Positions 37,084-45,445 of a stretch of DNA of 64,000 bases are shown piece after piece. The notes beneath the pieces were generated by a model. The model searched no databases. It saw only the letters and a program-made list of their open reading frames with translations, and had not been told where the DNA came from. Positions within the stretch are counted from its first letter, which is position 1. Each line of letters starts with the position of its first letter. The stretch lies in assembly GCF_007725405.1 (NCBI RefSeq), contig NZ_CP042163.1, forward strand, positions 62,001 to 126,000, given 5' to 3'. The translations under genes and the position numbers were made by a program. This DNA comes from Shouchella miscanthi. Lineage in GTDB: Bacteria; Bacillota; Bacilli; Bacillales; Bacillaceae_D.

Positions 37084-37623
37084 ATGAAAGCAACTGGAAT
37101 TGTAAGACGTATTGACGATCTTGGCAGGGTTGTTATACCTAAAGAAATAAGAAGAACGTTACGCATTCGTGAAGGCGATCCGCTCGAAATATTTGTTGAT
37201 CGAGAAGGTGAAGTGATTCTAAAGAAATACTCACCAATCTCTGAGTTAGGTGACTTCGCAAAGGAATATGCCGAGGCCTTATACGATAGTTTAAATCAAT
37301 ATGTGTTAATTTCTGATCGTGATACATATATTGCGGTAGCTGGCGCTTCTAAAAAAGAATATGCAAACAAGGCCGTTGGTGAAGTAATTGAAACTGTAAT
37401 GGCTAACCGTAAATCTCACATGGAAGCGAATGCAGGCGAATATAACCTTGTTGGCGATCACAAAGATGATTATAAAGGCTACGTGGCGGCACCAATCATT
37501 GCTAGTGGTGATCCTATTGGTGCAGTTGTGATCTTTTCAAAGTCAGAAGCGCTATCAGGAAAACTAGAACAGAAAATGGCTGAAACCGCAGCTGGCTTTT
37601 TAGCCCGTCAAATGGAACAATAG
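37084..37623 (+). CDS. spoVT: Stage V sporulation regulator SpoVT
   Basis: A 179-residue forespore transcription factor. Residues 1-50 are an AbrB/MazE-type swapped-hairpin DNA-binding domain (KATGIVRRIDDLGRVVIPKEIRRTLRIREGDPLEIF). Residues 56-179 are a GAF-like domain (YVLISDRDTYIAVAGASKKEY, KGYVAAPIIASGDPIGAVVIFSKSE). It fine-tunes sigma-G genes, including coat and germination functions. Full length and very similar to B. subtilis. It sits between mfd and an accessory insertion. Confidence 0.97.
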   Translation: MKATGIVRRIDDLGRVVIPKEIRRTLRIREGDPLEIFVDREGEVILKKYSPISELGDFAKEYAEALYDSLNQYVLISDRDTYIAVAGASKKEYANKAVGEVIETVMANRKSHMEANAGEYNLVGDHKDDYKGYVAAPIIASGDPIGAVVIFSKSEALSGKLEQKMAETAAGFLARQMEQ

Positions 37624-37628
37624 TGTCA

Positions 37629-37662
37629 AAAAACATATGAGCGAGATCGCTCATATGTTTTT
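37629..37662 (+). terminator. Terminator of spoVT
   Basis: AAAAACATATGAGCGA (37629-37644) pairs perfectly with TCGCTCATATGTTTTT (37647-37662). It could work on both strands. Confidence 0.92.
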
Positions 37663-37716
37663 CTTTATTTCATTTAGTAGCCATGTAGAATAAAATAAAG
37701 AAAAAGGGAGGTTTAT

Positions 37717-38352
37717 ATGAGTACATTCTTTAAAGTTTGGATAAATCCGAGAGGGGTTATTCGTAACAAAATTGAGCAGGAAGCACAGGCACAACCATTT
37801 GGTAAATACTTACTTCTTGCCTACATATCTGGAATTTTTTCGATTATGTTTTCCTTTGAAATGGAAGCGCCTTTTTCAGCTTCAGTGTTTAGTCTTTCTG
37901 TATTTCTTGGTGCTATTGTTACGTCTGTGTTATCGGTATTTTTAATGCCCGTTTTGTTTAAATGGTTTGGTAGTTGGGTTGGAGGTAGAGGTTCGTTAGC
38001 AGAAGTGAGAGTCGCTGTTATTTATACACAAGTGTTACCTCAGATTTTTATTGGCATTTTACTATTACCTTTTATCTTACTAATTGGTGAGAGCTACTTC
38101 TTAGTTTTTGAAAATTCTTTAGAGCCCCAGCTTAGCGGCTTACAAAATTGGGCACTACTTGTTGCATCCTTACTTCTGATTGTGTTATTTATATGGCAAT
38201 TTATTGTAATGCTACAAGGGTTAGGAGAGGCACATGGTTTTTCAGCGTGGAAGTCATTACTCGTCTATATTATTTTTACTGTTTTATTAACCATCTTCTT
38301 AGTCATTGTTGGTTTAATCTTGGCGTTAACGATTGGCATACTGTTTATTTAG
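37717..38352 (+). CDS. Yip1-family integral membrane protein
   Basis: A 211-residue membrane protein with about five hydrophobic helices and the Yip1 family layout: WINPRGVIRNKIEQE at the N terminus, an amphipathic FKWFGSWVGGRGSLAEVRVAVIYTQVLPQI loop, and GLGEAHGFSAWKSLLVY. The function of bacterial Yip1 proteins is unknown. It is a paralogue of the minus-strand gene at 39490-40098 (shared WxxPR and GGxG...R(V/K)xV segments). There is no counterpart at this point in B. subtilis. It is followed by a strong bidirectional terminator. Confidence 0.8.
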   Translation: MSTFFKVWINPRGVIRNKIEQEAQAQPFGKYLLLAYISGIFSIMFSFEMEAPFSASVFSLSVFLGAIVTSVLSVFLMPVLFKWFGSWVGGRGSLAEVRVAVIYTQVLPQIFIGILLLPFILLIGESYFLVFENSLEPQLSGLQNWALLVASLLLIVLFIWQFIVMLQGLGEAHGFSAWKSLLVYIIFTVLLTIFLVIVGLILALTIGILFI

Positions 38353-38358
38353 ACGATA

Positions 38359-38395
38359 GAAAAGGCCCCCAGTCTACTAGACAGGGGGCCTTTTC
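38359..38395. terminator. Bidirectional terminator between yip1 and the murG paralogue
   Basis: GAAAAGGCCCCC (38359-38370) pairs perfectly with GGGGGCCTTTTC (38384-38395), with inner GTCT/AGAC pairing. It serves converging genes. Confidence 0.9.
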
Positions 38396-38404
38396 TCGTA
38401 CAGA

Positions 38405-39463
38405 TTAGATTCGGTTTAGTTGTTCAATAATGAGAGGAACGGCGCGAGTTGCTTCGCTTTTCTGCATCGTTGTTAATATAGGCTCGCGATTCGCATATAA
38501 AGCGTGGATTTCTTTTACGAGTGCATCGCCTTTCATAGATTCTTCCTCTAGCATGTGGGCATAGCCATTCTTTACAAACGTTTGTGCGTTCAAAATTTGG
38601 TCACCACGGCTACTCTGTCTCGACAACGGGATAATAAGCATAGGGATTTGCAATGCAAGAAATTCAAAAATAGCATTTGACCCACCCCGGGTGACAACGA
38701 TATCTGCGGCTTGCATGAGGTGGGGAAGCTCTTCATGCACATATTCATATTGTTTATAGCCACGCTTCCCTTCTAGTGCGGGATCAAGATGGCCTTTTCC
38801 ACAGATATGAATGATTTGATACGTATTAAGCAAATCCTCTAGTGATTGACGAATGCCTTCATTAATCGCCTTAGCCCCTAAACTTCCACCCATTACGAGT
38901 AGTACGGGTTTCTGTTTAATAAAGTCAGTGAGTGCCAACCCTTGTGTACGTGAACCAGACATTAAATCATCACGGATGGGTGAGCCGACAACGTTTGTTT
39001 GTTCGCTAGGAAAGTGTTTTGCTGTTTCAGCAAATGACGTGTAGAACATCTTTGTAAAGCGCTTGGCAATTCGATTGGCTAAGCCGGGCGTTAAGTCACT
39101 TTCATGTAAGTGAACAGGAATGCCAAGTGAATAAGCTGCAATCACAACTGGAACCGTTACGAACCCGCCTTTAGAGAAGACCACATCAGGTTTCTCTTTT
39201 TTTAAAATTTTACGAGCCTGTCTAAGGCCGTTTGAGATTCGAGCAAGATCTGTTACATTTTTCATATCGAAATAGCGTCTTAATTTGCCACTAGAAATTC
39301 CAAAATAAGGAATATTGTTTTTCTCCACAAGTTCTCTTTCAATGCCATCGTAAGAACCAATATAAGCGATGGACCACTTGCTTCGATCCATCTGATGAAT
39401 AATCGCTAAGTTCGGTGTTACGTGTCCTGCGGTTCCTCCACCAGTAAAAATAATTTTTTTCAT
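38405..39463 (-). CDS. murG: MurG-like UDP-GlcNAc:undecaprenyl-PP-MurNAc-pentapeptide transferase (paralogue)
   Basis: A 352-residue GT28 glycosyltransferase. The N-terminal glycine loop KIIFTGGGTAGHVTPNLAII and the acceptor side FSKGGFVTVPVVIAAYSLGIPVHLHESDLTPGLANR match MurG. The C-terminal half has VMGGSLGAKAINEGIR, MQAADIVVTRGGSNAIFEFLAL and PMLIIPLSRQSSRGDQILNAQ, the UDP-GlcNAc site. MurG makes lipid II on the inner membrane face. The usual murG lies in the dcw cluster, so this is probably a second copy (like murG2 of the B. cereus group), perhaps used in sporulation. It lies between two Yip1 genes and close to the yabM flippase gene. The start follows GAGAGGT. Confidence 0.88.
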   Translation of the reverse strand: MKKIIFTGGGTAGHVTPNLAIIHQMDRSKWSIAYIGSYDGIERELVEKNNIPYFGISSGKLRRYFDMKNVTDLARISNGLRQARKILKKEKPDVVFSKGGFVTVPVVIAAYSLGIPVHLHESDLTPGLANRIAKRFTKMFYTSFAETAKHFPSEQTNVVGSPIRDDLMSGSRTQGLALTDFIKQKPVLLVMGGSLGAKAINEGIRQSLEDLLNTYQIIHICGKGHLDPALEGKRGYKQYEYVHEELPHLMQAADIVVTRGGSNAIFEFLALQIPMLIIPLSRQSSRGDQILNAQTFVKNGYAHMLEEESMKGDALVKEIHALYANREPILTTMQKSEATRAVPLIIEQLNRI

Positions 39464-39489
39464 TCCATACCTCTCCGTCTATTTCAATC

Positions 39490-40098
39490 TTAACCGATTA
39501 GTAAGTGTGCTAGTAAATCGACTACAATGTACAGCCCTGCAAGACATCCAATCATGGCGATGATGACAAGCAGGGCTTTCAAGATACCAATCTTTTGTGC
39601 TTCGGAATAAGCAATCAAAAAAATGGCGAAAACCCAAACGACTGTTAAGTCAATCATGACTGAGCCGAAACTAACGATCGTACGTAAGATCGGCGTTTGG
39701 GCTTGAAGGGTGAGTAAAGCGAGACCAAATAGAATCAAATTAATTAAACCAACAAAAATGCCAGGCATAAACAAAGCGTAAACAAATACTTTTCGTGTCG
39801 CTTTGACGTCACCGTTTCCTCCATACCAACCGCCTACATGGCCAAACGCAAAACTAAAGCCGTAATAAAGGATCGGTCCAGTAAATGCCCCAATTAAAAT
39901 GGTAATGACAAGTGGAAGGAAATTACCTGTAGAAGCTAGAAGCAACGTTTCACTTCTAGAAAACCAAAAACTGGTTAACCCTCCAAAAATAATGGATAGT
40001 ATGAGAGTCGCTTGTTTATGTATATCACTTTTTAATGTATCTTTCATTGTTTGGCGAGGCGCAACCCATATGGCGAGCCATGGATTTGTTTGTTTCAA
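39490..40098 (-). CDS. Yip1-family integral membrane protein
   Basis: A 202-residue membrane protein with about five helices, a paralogue of the protein at 37717-38352. I chose TTG 40098 as start because AGGTGA lies 4 nt upstream and the N terminus (KQTNPWLAIWVAPRQTMKD) then lines up with the paralogue. An ATG 87 nt upstream would add a poorly conserved 29-residue extension. It lies upstream of, and probably in one transcript with, the murG paralogue. Function unknown. Confidence 0.75.
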   Translation of the reverse strand: MKQTNPWLAIWVAPRQTMKDTLKSDIHKQATLILSIIFGGLTSFWFSRSETLLLASTGNFLPLVITILIGAFTGPILYYGFSFAFGHVGGWYGGNGDVKATRKVFVYALFMPGIFVGLINLILFGLALLTLQAQTPILRTIVSFGSVMIDLTVVWVFAIFLIAYSEAQKIGILKALLVIIAMIGCLAGLYIVVDLLAHLLIG

Positions 40099-40275
40099 GC
40101 AATCACCTACTATATCATATCTTTTGTTCTTATCATACCATGTTTTATGATTATGTATGAATAGGCTGAAAAAAGAATTAAACATGATAAGAATTCTAGT
40201 TCAATTTCGTGATGAGATAAGTTCGACAACATGCAAGGATGATGCTATTTTAGAAAGGTAAAGGGGGAAGAGTAC

Positions 40276-41868
40276 TTGAATACATCACACGTGCTAAAAG
40301 GGGCTTTCCTCTTATCGGTTGCTGCACTCGTAACGAAATTATTAAGTGCTGTCTACCGAATTCCTTTTCAAAATATGGCTGGAGATCTAGGTTTTTATGT
40401 CTATCAGCAAGTCTATCCTTTCTTTGGCATGATGACAATCCTAGCCTTATATGGTTTTCCTGTTGTGCTGTCAAGGCAAATTGCTGAGAAAAAAGCACAA
40501 GGAAAAGATGAAGAAGTCAACGAATTATTAAGCTATACGTTTTTAGGATTATCGCTAGTATCCATTGTGATATGCGCGCTCTTTATAGTCTTTTCACGCC
40601 AACTTGCTTTATTTATCGGGGATGAATCTCTTACAGATGTCATTCGACTTGTTGGGTTTGGGTTTTTATTTCTACCTGTTTTAAGTATTTTTAGAGGAGC
40701 TGGGCAAGGGATAAATCATATGACGCCGACAGCACTATCGCAAGTAAGCGAGCAATTTGTTCGGGTGCTAGCCATTCTTGTTTTAACGTATGTGTTAGCC
40801 TCTAGAGGATATGATGCCTACGTAATAGGGGAAGGTGCTATCTATGCCTCTCTTCTAGGTAGCGTAGTTGGCTGTGCTTTTTTACTTGTGCTAGCGAATA
40901 AAAAAGATATGCGTTTTCATACTCAACTTTCTTTCAAAAAGTTTTTCCGCCATCAGGCTGTTTTTTTAAAGCAAAGCTTGTTTATTTGTTTAAATTCACT
41001 TATTTTATTGCTATTTCAAGTTGTTGACGTTATGACCGTTGTACGCTCCTTACAAGCAACATCGATGTCCGATGTCGCGATCTACACAGCAAAAGGAGTC
41101 TATGATCGCGGCCAGCCTTTAATTCAATTAGGGACCATTTTAATTACATCGATTGCTCTAGCCGTTGTACCATTATTATCAAACGCCCTCGCAACGAAAA
41201 GGTACAAGGATGCGCGACGCTATCGCGATGTCATGATGAGACTAACGATTCTGCTAGGTGGTGGGGCAACAATTGGGCTGTTTTTATTAATGGATTCAAT
41301 TAACACCATGCTTTTTACAAACCAAGCAGGTACCGAAGTATTAAGAGTGTTTGTTTTGTCCATTTTTCCTTGTTCTATCTATTTGGCTGGGGCTGCTATT
41401 ATTCAAGGGTATGGACGCATCCATATTCCGGTCTATGCAATCGTTGCAGGTATAGGAACAAAAATAATTGGAAATGTGATGTTTATAACGGTAATGAAGT
41501 CTACGATGGGTGCAGCCCTTGCAAATGTGTTAGCCTTTACAGTGATGATGGGCATTGTGCTGTATTCGCTAAAAAAGATTGATCAGCGACTGTTTGTACA
41601 AAAGCAATCATATGTAATATTGCTTATCGTGCTGCTCAGTATGGGGGTACTCGTACTTGGGGTTAAGGCAGGAATGAATCAATGGCTTTCTTTACCAAGT
41701 CAACGAAGTGTTCATGCAATCCAAGCCCTTACTCTTGCAGGAATTGGTGCAGGTTATGTAGGGGTGGCAGTATTGTTTAGCAATATTTTTACGGTGCGAG
41801 AATGGGCTAGTGCGCCTAAATTAGCGGCTTTACGGAAACAGGTTATTCAAAAGTTTATTAACAAATAG
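40276..41868 (+). CDS. yabM: YabM, MurJ/SpoVB-type polysaccharide flippase
   Basis: A 530-residue MOP-superfamily membrane protein with about 14 helices. Family features: LSVAALVTKLLSAVYRIPFQNMAGDLGFYVYQQVYPFF near the start and VGFGFLFLPVLSIFRGAGQGINHMTPTALSQVSEQFVR. It belongs to the group that includes SpoVB, YtgP and YabM, candidates for lipid II or other undecaprenyl-linked sugar flipping. It starts at TTG with GGGGGAAG upstream. It lies before mazG as in B. subtilis. Confidence 0.9.
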   Translation: MNTSHVLKGAFLLSVAALVTKLLSAVYRIPFQNMAGDLGFYVYQQVYPFFGMMTILALYGFPVVLSRQIAEKKAQGKDEEVNELLSYTFLGLSLVSIVICALFIVFSRQLALFIGDESLTDVIRLVGFGFLFLPVLSIFRGAGQGINHMTPTALSQVSEQFVRVLAILVLTYVLASRGYDAYVIGEGAIYASLLGSVVGCAFLLVLANKKDMRFHTQLSFKKFFRHQAVFLKQSLFICLNSLILLLFQVVDVMTVVRSLQATSMSDVAIYTAKGVYDRGQPLIQLGTILITSIALAVVPLLSNALATKRYKDARRYRDVMMRLTILLGGGATIGLFLLMDSINTMLFTNQAGTEVLRVFVLSIFPCSIYLAGAAIIQGYGRIHIPVYAIVAGIGTKIIGNVMFITVMKSTMGAALANVLAFTVMMGIVLYSLKKIDQRLFVQKQSYVILLIVLLSMGVLVLGVKAGMNQWLSLPSQRSVHAIQALTLAGIGAGYVGVAVLFSNIFTVREWASAPKLAALRKQVIQKFINK

Positions 41869-41877
41869 AGGTGTACG

Positions 41878-43332
41878 ATGGGAATGATTAAAGTAGTTGG
41901 TTTAGGAGCAGGAGAATTAGATCAGATGCCACTAGGTGTGTATCGTACCTTGAAGGGAGCACCGGATGTCCGTGTGCGTACCCTTGATCACCCGGTTGTG
42001 GCAGACTTGCAGCAAGAAGGCGTAACGTTTGAGTCCTACGACGAAACGTACGAGCGATTTGATTCGTTTGAAGCCGTATACAAAACAATAGTAAACGACT
42101 TAATCGATCGTGCTCAAGTGGAGGATGTTGTATATGCAGTACCAGGTCATCCGTTTGTGGCAGAGAAGACCGTTCAGCTCTTACAAGATGCAGCCGATCA
42201 CCATCAGGTAAAGCTAGAAGTTGTTGGAGGGACATCTTTTCTCGATCAAATGTATACGAGCCTTAGAATTGATCCAATCGAAGGCTGTCAAATTCTTGAT
42301 GGAACGGTATTGAAGCAAGAGGAAATTCAAATGCGTCATCATCTTATTATTGTCCAAGTGTATGATAGCCTCATTGCATCAGATGTTAAGCTTACGCTAA
42401 TGGAAAGCTATCCAGACGATTATGAGGTGACAATCTGTACGGCTGCGGGTACGGCAGAAGAGGAGCTTGTACGCGTACCGTTATATGAGCTTGATCATCA
42501 AACGGAAGTAAATAATTTAACTGCTGTGTACGTGCCGCCAGTTCAGGATGAAAAACTCCTTTATAAGGACATACAGTATTTAAAGGGCGTTATTGCTCGG
42601 TTACGGAGTCCAGAAGGTTGCCCTTGGGATCGAAAACAAACGCATCAATCATTGAAGCGATTCTTATTAGAGGAATCGTATGAAGTGCTCGAGGCGATTG
42701 ATCAAGAAGATGATGAACAGTTAACTGAAGAACTTGGGGATGTGCTCCTGCAAGTTCTCCTGCACGCACAAATTGGTGAAGAGGCAGGGTATTTTCAGCT
42801 TGCAGATGTTATTGAGACGTTGACAGAAAAAATGATTCGTCGACACCCGCATGTATTTGGGGACAAGTCTGTGCAGTCTGCTGAAGATGTGACATCGGTC
42901 TGGGAAGAAGTGAAACGAAAAGAAAAGGCAGACAGCAACATGTCACAGCCGAAGCGGTCGATTTCTTCCTTTCCTTCTATGTTGGCAGCAGCGGAAACGA
43001 TGCAGAAAGACATTGCGAAAACCGGATTTGAATATGAAGCCATTGAACAAGTGTATGATAAAGTGTTAGAAGAGCTGAATGAAGTAAAAGCGGCTGAGGA
43101 CCTAGAACTGGAGAAAGAATATGGTGATTTACTGCTCGCAGTTGTGAGCTTAGGTCGATTTATTAAGCAATCACCAGAAGTATCCCTGCATAAGGCATTA
43201 ACGACTTTTCTAACAAGATTTGAGTATGTTGAAGCTCAAGCAGAAAAAGCAAGCATGACAATCGATGATGTGAATGTGACTACGCTGGACGCATGGTGGA
43301 AAGAAGCCAAGCGTTTAGAAAGCGATGAATAA
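41878..43332 (+). CDS. mazG: YabN: tetrapyrrole methylase-like + MazG nucleotide pyrophosphohydrolase
   Basis: A 484-residue two-domain protein. Residues 1-225 are a tetrapyrrole-methylase-like domain (IKVVGLGAGELDQMPLGVYRTL, VVYAVPGHPFVAEKTVQLL, VVGGTSFLDQMYTSL). Residues about 240-484 are two MazG repeats (LRSPEGCPWDRKQTHQSLKRFLLEESYEVLEAI, EELGDVLLQVLLHAQI with ExxE-12-28-ExxD metal motifs; AEDLELEKEYGDLLLAVVSL). MazG cleaves NTPs to NMP plus PPi, cleaning damaged nucleotides. The fusion is standard for Bacillus YabN. It starts behind AGAGGTG. Confidence 0.95.
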   Translation: MGMIKVVGLGAGELDQMPLGVYRTLKGAPDVRVRTLDHPVVADLQQEGVTFESYDETYERFDSFEAVYKTIVNDLIDRAQVEDVVYAVPGHPFVAEKTVQLLQDAADHHQVKLEVVGGTSFLDQMYTSLRIDPIEGCQILDGTVLKQEEIQMRHHLIIVQVYDSLIASDVKLTLMESYPDDYEVTICTAAGTAEEELVRVPLYELDHQTEVNNLTAVYVPPVQDEKLLYKDIQYLKGVIARLRSPEGCPWDRKQTHQSLKRFLLEESYEVLEAIDQEDDEQLTEELGDVLLQVLLHAQIGEEAGYFQLADVIETLTEKMIRRHPHVFGDKSVQSAEDVTSVWEEVKRKEKADSNMSQPKRSISSFPSMLAAAETMQKDIAKTGFEYEAIEQVYDKVLEELNEVKAAEDLELEKEYGDLLLAVVSLGRFIKQSPEVSLHKALTTFLTRFEYVEAQAEKASMTIDDVNVTTLDAWWKEAKRLESDE

Positions 43333-43344
43333 AGGAGCCAACTT

Positions 43345-43599
43345 ATGAGACTTGATAAATTTTTAAAGGTATCCCGTTTGATTAAAAGACGAACATTAGC
43401 TAAAGAGATTAGTGATCAAGGTAGAATTACGGTGAACGGTCAAACAGCAAAGGCCGGTACCACAGTTAAGCCCGGAGATGAGCTTTCTATTCGTTTTGGT
43501 CAAAAGCTCGTCACCGTTGAAATTAACGACCTAAGAGAAACAACGAAGAAAGACACAGCAGCAGAAATGTATACTATTGTGAAAGAGGAATCGGTCTAA
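43345..43599 (+). CDS. rqcP: RqcP (YabO), S4-domain ribosome quality control factor
   Basis: An 84-residue S4 RNA-binding protein (MRLDKFLKVSRLIKRRTLAKEISDQGRITVNGQTAKAGTTVKPGDEL). RqcP works with RqcH on stalled 50S subunits to add alanine tails in bacterial ribosome quality control, and is related to Hsp15. Full length and well conserved. The stop overlaps the next start by 1 nt (TAATG), so the HAD gene is translationally linked. Confidence 0.95.
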   Translation: MRLDKFLKVSRLIKRRTLAKEISDQGRITVNGQTAKAGTTVKPGDELSIRFGQKLVTVEINDLRETTKKDTAAEMYTIVKEESV

Positions 43600-44228
43600 T
43601 GAAAGCATTTATTTTTGACATGGATGGGGTCATTATTAATAGCGAACCTCTGCACTTTGCCGTTGAAGCGGAACTTGCAAAGGAGAAGGGCATTACGTTA
43701 AAAGAAGGAGAGCTCGAATCCTACGTCGGTACACGCGCAGATGAGATGTGGTCTTCCTTGAAAGCAGAGCACCAGGCAGACTTTGATGTAGATACGCTGT
43801 TACAAGAGGCAAATGAAAAAAAATTAGCCTATTTACGCGACGCCAACATGGAACCCATTGATGGTATTCGAGAGTTACTTGAACAATTAAAAGAAAAAGG
43901 CTACAAGATTGGCCTAGGATCGTCGTCAACTGTTGCTTTTATTGATGCAGTCTTAACCGGATTCTCCATAAAAGATCAATTTGATGTTGTCTTAAGTGGG
44001 GAACAAGTAGCAAAAGGGAAGCCTGCGCCAGACATTTATTTAACAGTAGCTGATCGTCTAGGGGTTAGTCCTCAGCACTGCACGGTTTTAGAGGATGCTG
44101 CACACGGTGTTCAAGCAGGAAAAGCAGCTGGAATGACTGTCATTGGGTATGTGAATCCACATTCAGGAAATCAAGACTTGTCTAAGGCTGATTTACGTGT
44201 TGAAGACATCGCAGCTATTACCATCTAA
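43599..44228 (+). CDS. HAD-superfamily phosphatase (beta-phosphoglucomutase-like)
   Basis: A 209-residue HAD hydrolase. Motif I is FIFDMDGVIINSEPLHF (nucleophile Asp), motif II is LGSSST, motif III is the Lys in GKPAPDIYL, and motif IV is TVLEDAAHGVQAGKAAGM. The four-helix cap (about residues 16-85) places it with the beta-phosphoglucomutase/YhcW-like subgroup. The substrate is not readable. It follows rqcP with a 1-nt overlap; this gene is not at this point in B. subtilis. Confidence 0.85.
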   Translation: MKAFIFDMDGVIINSEPLHFAVEAELAKEKGITLKEGELESYVGTRADEMWSSLKAEHQADFDVDTLLQEANEKKLAYLRDANMEPIDGIRELLEQLKEKGYKIGLGSSSTVAFIDAVLTGFSIKDQFDVVLSGEQVAKGKPAPDIYLTVADRLGVSPQHCTVLEDAAHGVQAGKAAGMTVIGYVNPHSGNQDLSKADLRVEDIAAITI

Positions 44229-44244
44229 GTAGGTAATATACATC

Positions 44245-44276
44245 AAAAAAGCGTACCATGGGGTACGCTTTTTTTT
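44245..44276. terminator. Bidirectional terminator after the HAD gene
   Basis: AAAAAAGCGTACC (44245-44257) pairs with GGTACGCTTTTTT (44262-44274). It serves the HAD gene and the converging dehydrogenase gene, whose stop lies inside it. Confidence 0.92.
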
Positions 44277-45246
44277 AGCCTTTAACAACATCGGTCGGTG
44301 TTTCGCCTTTAGCACCAGCGACAAGATTTTGAATGGCACGCATCGCCATCGCTTCTCTCGTAGCTGCAGTAGCCGAGCCGATATGAGGAGTAAGAGTAAC
44401 ATTTTTCATTGTTAAAAATGGGTGATCATGCGGTAATGGTTCGGTTTCAAACACATCGAGGGCTGCTCCAAAGATCTCGTTATTTTGTAAAGCCTCTATA
44501 AGTGCTCTTTCATCGATGACACTACCGCGAGCTCCATTAACGAGTAATGCGGTTGATTTCATCTTGCGTAAAGCGTCTTTATCAATGAGGTGCTTCGTTT
44601 CATCTGTCAGAGGAACCATTAATACGACGATATCTGAGCGTGAGAGCAGATCATCTAATTCCACTTTTTCAGCGTTATAGCGTTTCTCTGCTTCAGGTCG
44701 ATGAGAACGATTGTGATAGAGGATGTTCATGCCAAATCCTTCCTTGGCTCGATGGGCGATTTTCTCACCAATTCGGCCCATCCCAACGATACCGAGTGTC
44801 TTCTCGTAAACATCTTGTCCAAATAAAGCGTCTGACGCTGTTTCTTTGCTCCATTCCCCGTTTTGAATGTGCGTATGTAATTCAGCGATTCTTCTAGAGC
44901 CGGATAAAATAAGACCGAACAGAAGGTCAGCTACCGTCTCGTCTAGTACATAAGGGGTATTGGTAAGCAACACACCCTCGTTTGCTAATCCTGTAGGGTC
45001 AAATTTGTCATAACCAACAGTTGCCGTACTAATCACTTTTAATCGGTCGCACCCTTCTACAAGCGCTGCATCCACTGCATGACCGGTAAGCAACGCACCA
45101 TCAACTTGTTTCAAGATGGCTCTTAAATCATCCTGTTGCAGTGTCTTCTGTTGATCCCATATCGTATAAGAACAATGCTGGGAAAGGTACGTTAATGCGC
45201 TTTCAGGAACAGGGTGTGCTAAGAATACTTTAGGTTTGCTCAACAT
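44275..45246 (-). CDS. D-2-hydroxyacid dehydrogenase (glyoxylate/hydroxypyruvate reductase-like)
   Basis: A 323-residue NAD(P)-dependent enzyme of the D-2-hydroxyacid dehydrogenase family, closest in pattern to GhrB/gluconate 2-dehydrogenase. Seen: ISTATVGYDKFDPTGLANEGVLLTNTPYVLDETVADLLFGLIL, the nucleotide-binding LGIVGMGRIGEKIAHRA, catalytic Arg in LVNGARGSVIDERALIEAL, Glu in ALDVFETEPLP and His in VTLTPHIGSATAATREAM. It reduces glyoxylate, hydroxypyruvate or 2-ketogluconate in the cytosol. YvcT of B. subtilis is similar but lies elsewhere. The start follows TAGGAGTG. Confidence 0.88.
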   Translation of the reverse strand: MLSKPKVFLAHPVPESALTYLSQHCSYTIWDQQKTLQQDDLRAILKQVDGALLTGHAVDAALVEGCDRLKVISTATVGYDKFDPTGLANEGVLLTNTPYVLDETVADLLFGLILSGSRRIAELHTHIQNGEWSKETASDALFGQDVYEKTLGIVGMGRIGEKIAHRAKEGFGMNILYHNRSHRPEAEKRYNAEKVELDDLLSRSDIVVLMVPLTDETKHLIDKDALRKMKSTALLVNGARGSVIDERALIEALQNNEIFGAALDVFETEPLPHDHPFLTMKNVTLTPHIGSATAATREAMAMRAIQNLVAGAKGETPTDVVKG

Positions 45247-45403
45247 AAATCACTCCTAAGGGTGCCTTTTCTAGTAACTATAAGGCTTACGCAAATAGAA
45301 ATCAAAAGAAAACCTTACCGTTGCCAATGAGGAAAATGACACGATTGTGTAAAATGTTTGACTTGAAATTCAAGCGATTGTTGCATACACTGTATTTATA
45401 TAT

Positions 45404-45422
45404 GAGAATGATTTTCATTATC
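45404..45422 (+). promoter_or_regulatory. Fur box upstream of the ferredoxin-NADP reductase gene
   Basis: GAGAATGATTTTCATTATC matches the 19-bp Fur box GATAATGATTATCATTATC at about 16-17 of 19 positions and lies 24 nt before the start codon. Iron repression is the natural reading; PerR or Zur binding cannot be fully excluded. Confidence 0.75.
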
Positions 45423-45445
45423 CTGGCGAAATTGGAGGAAGGACC

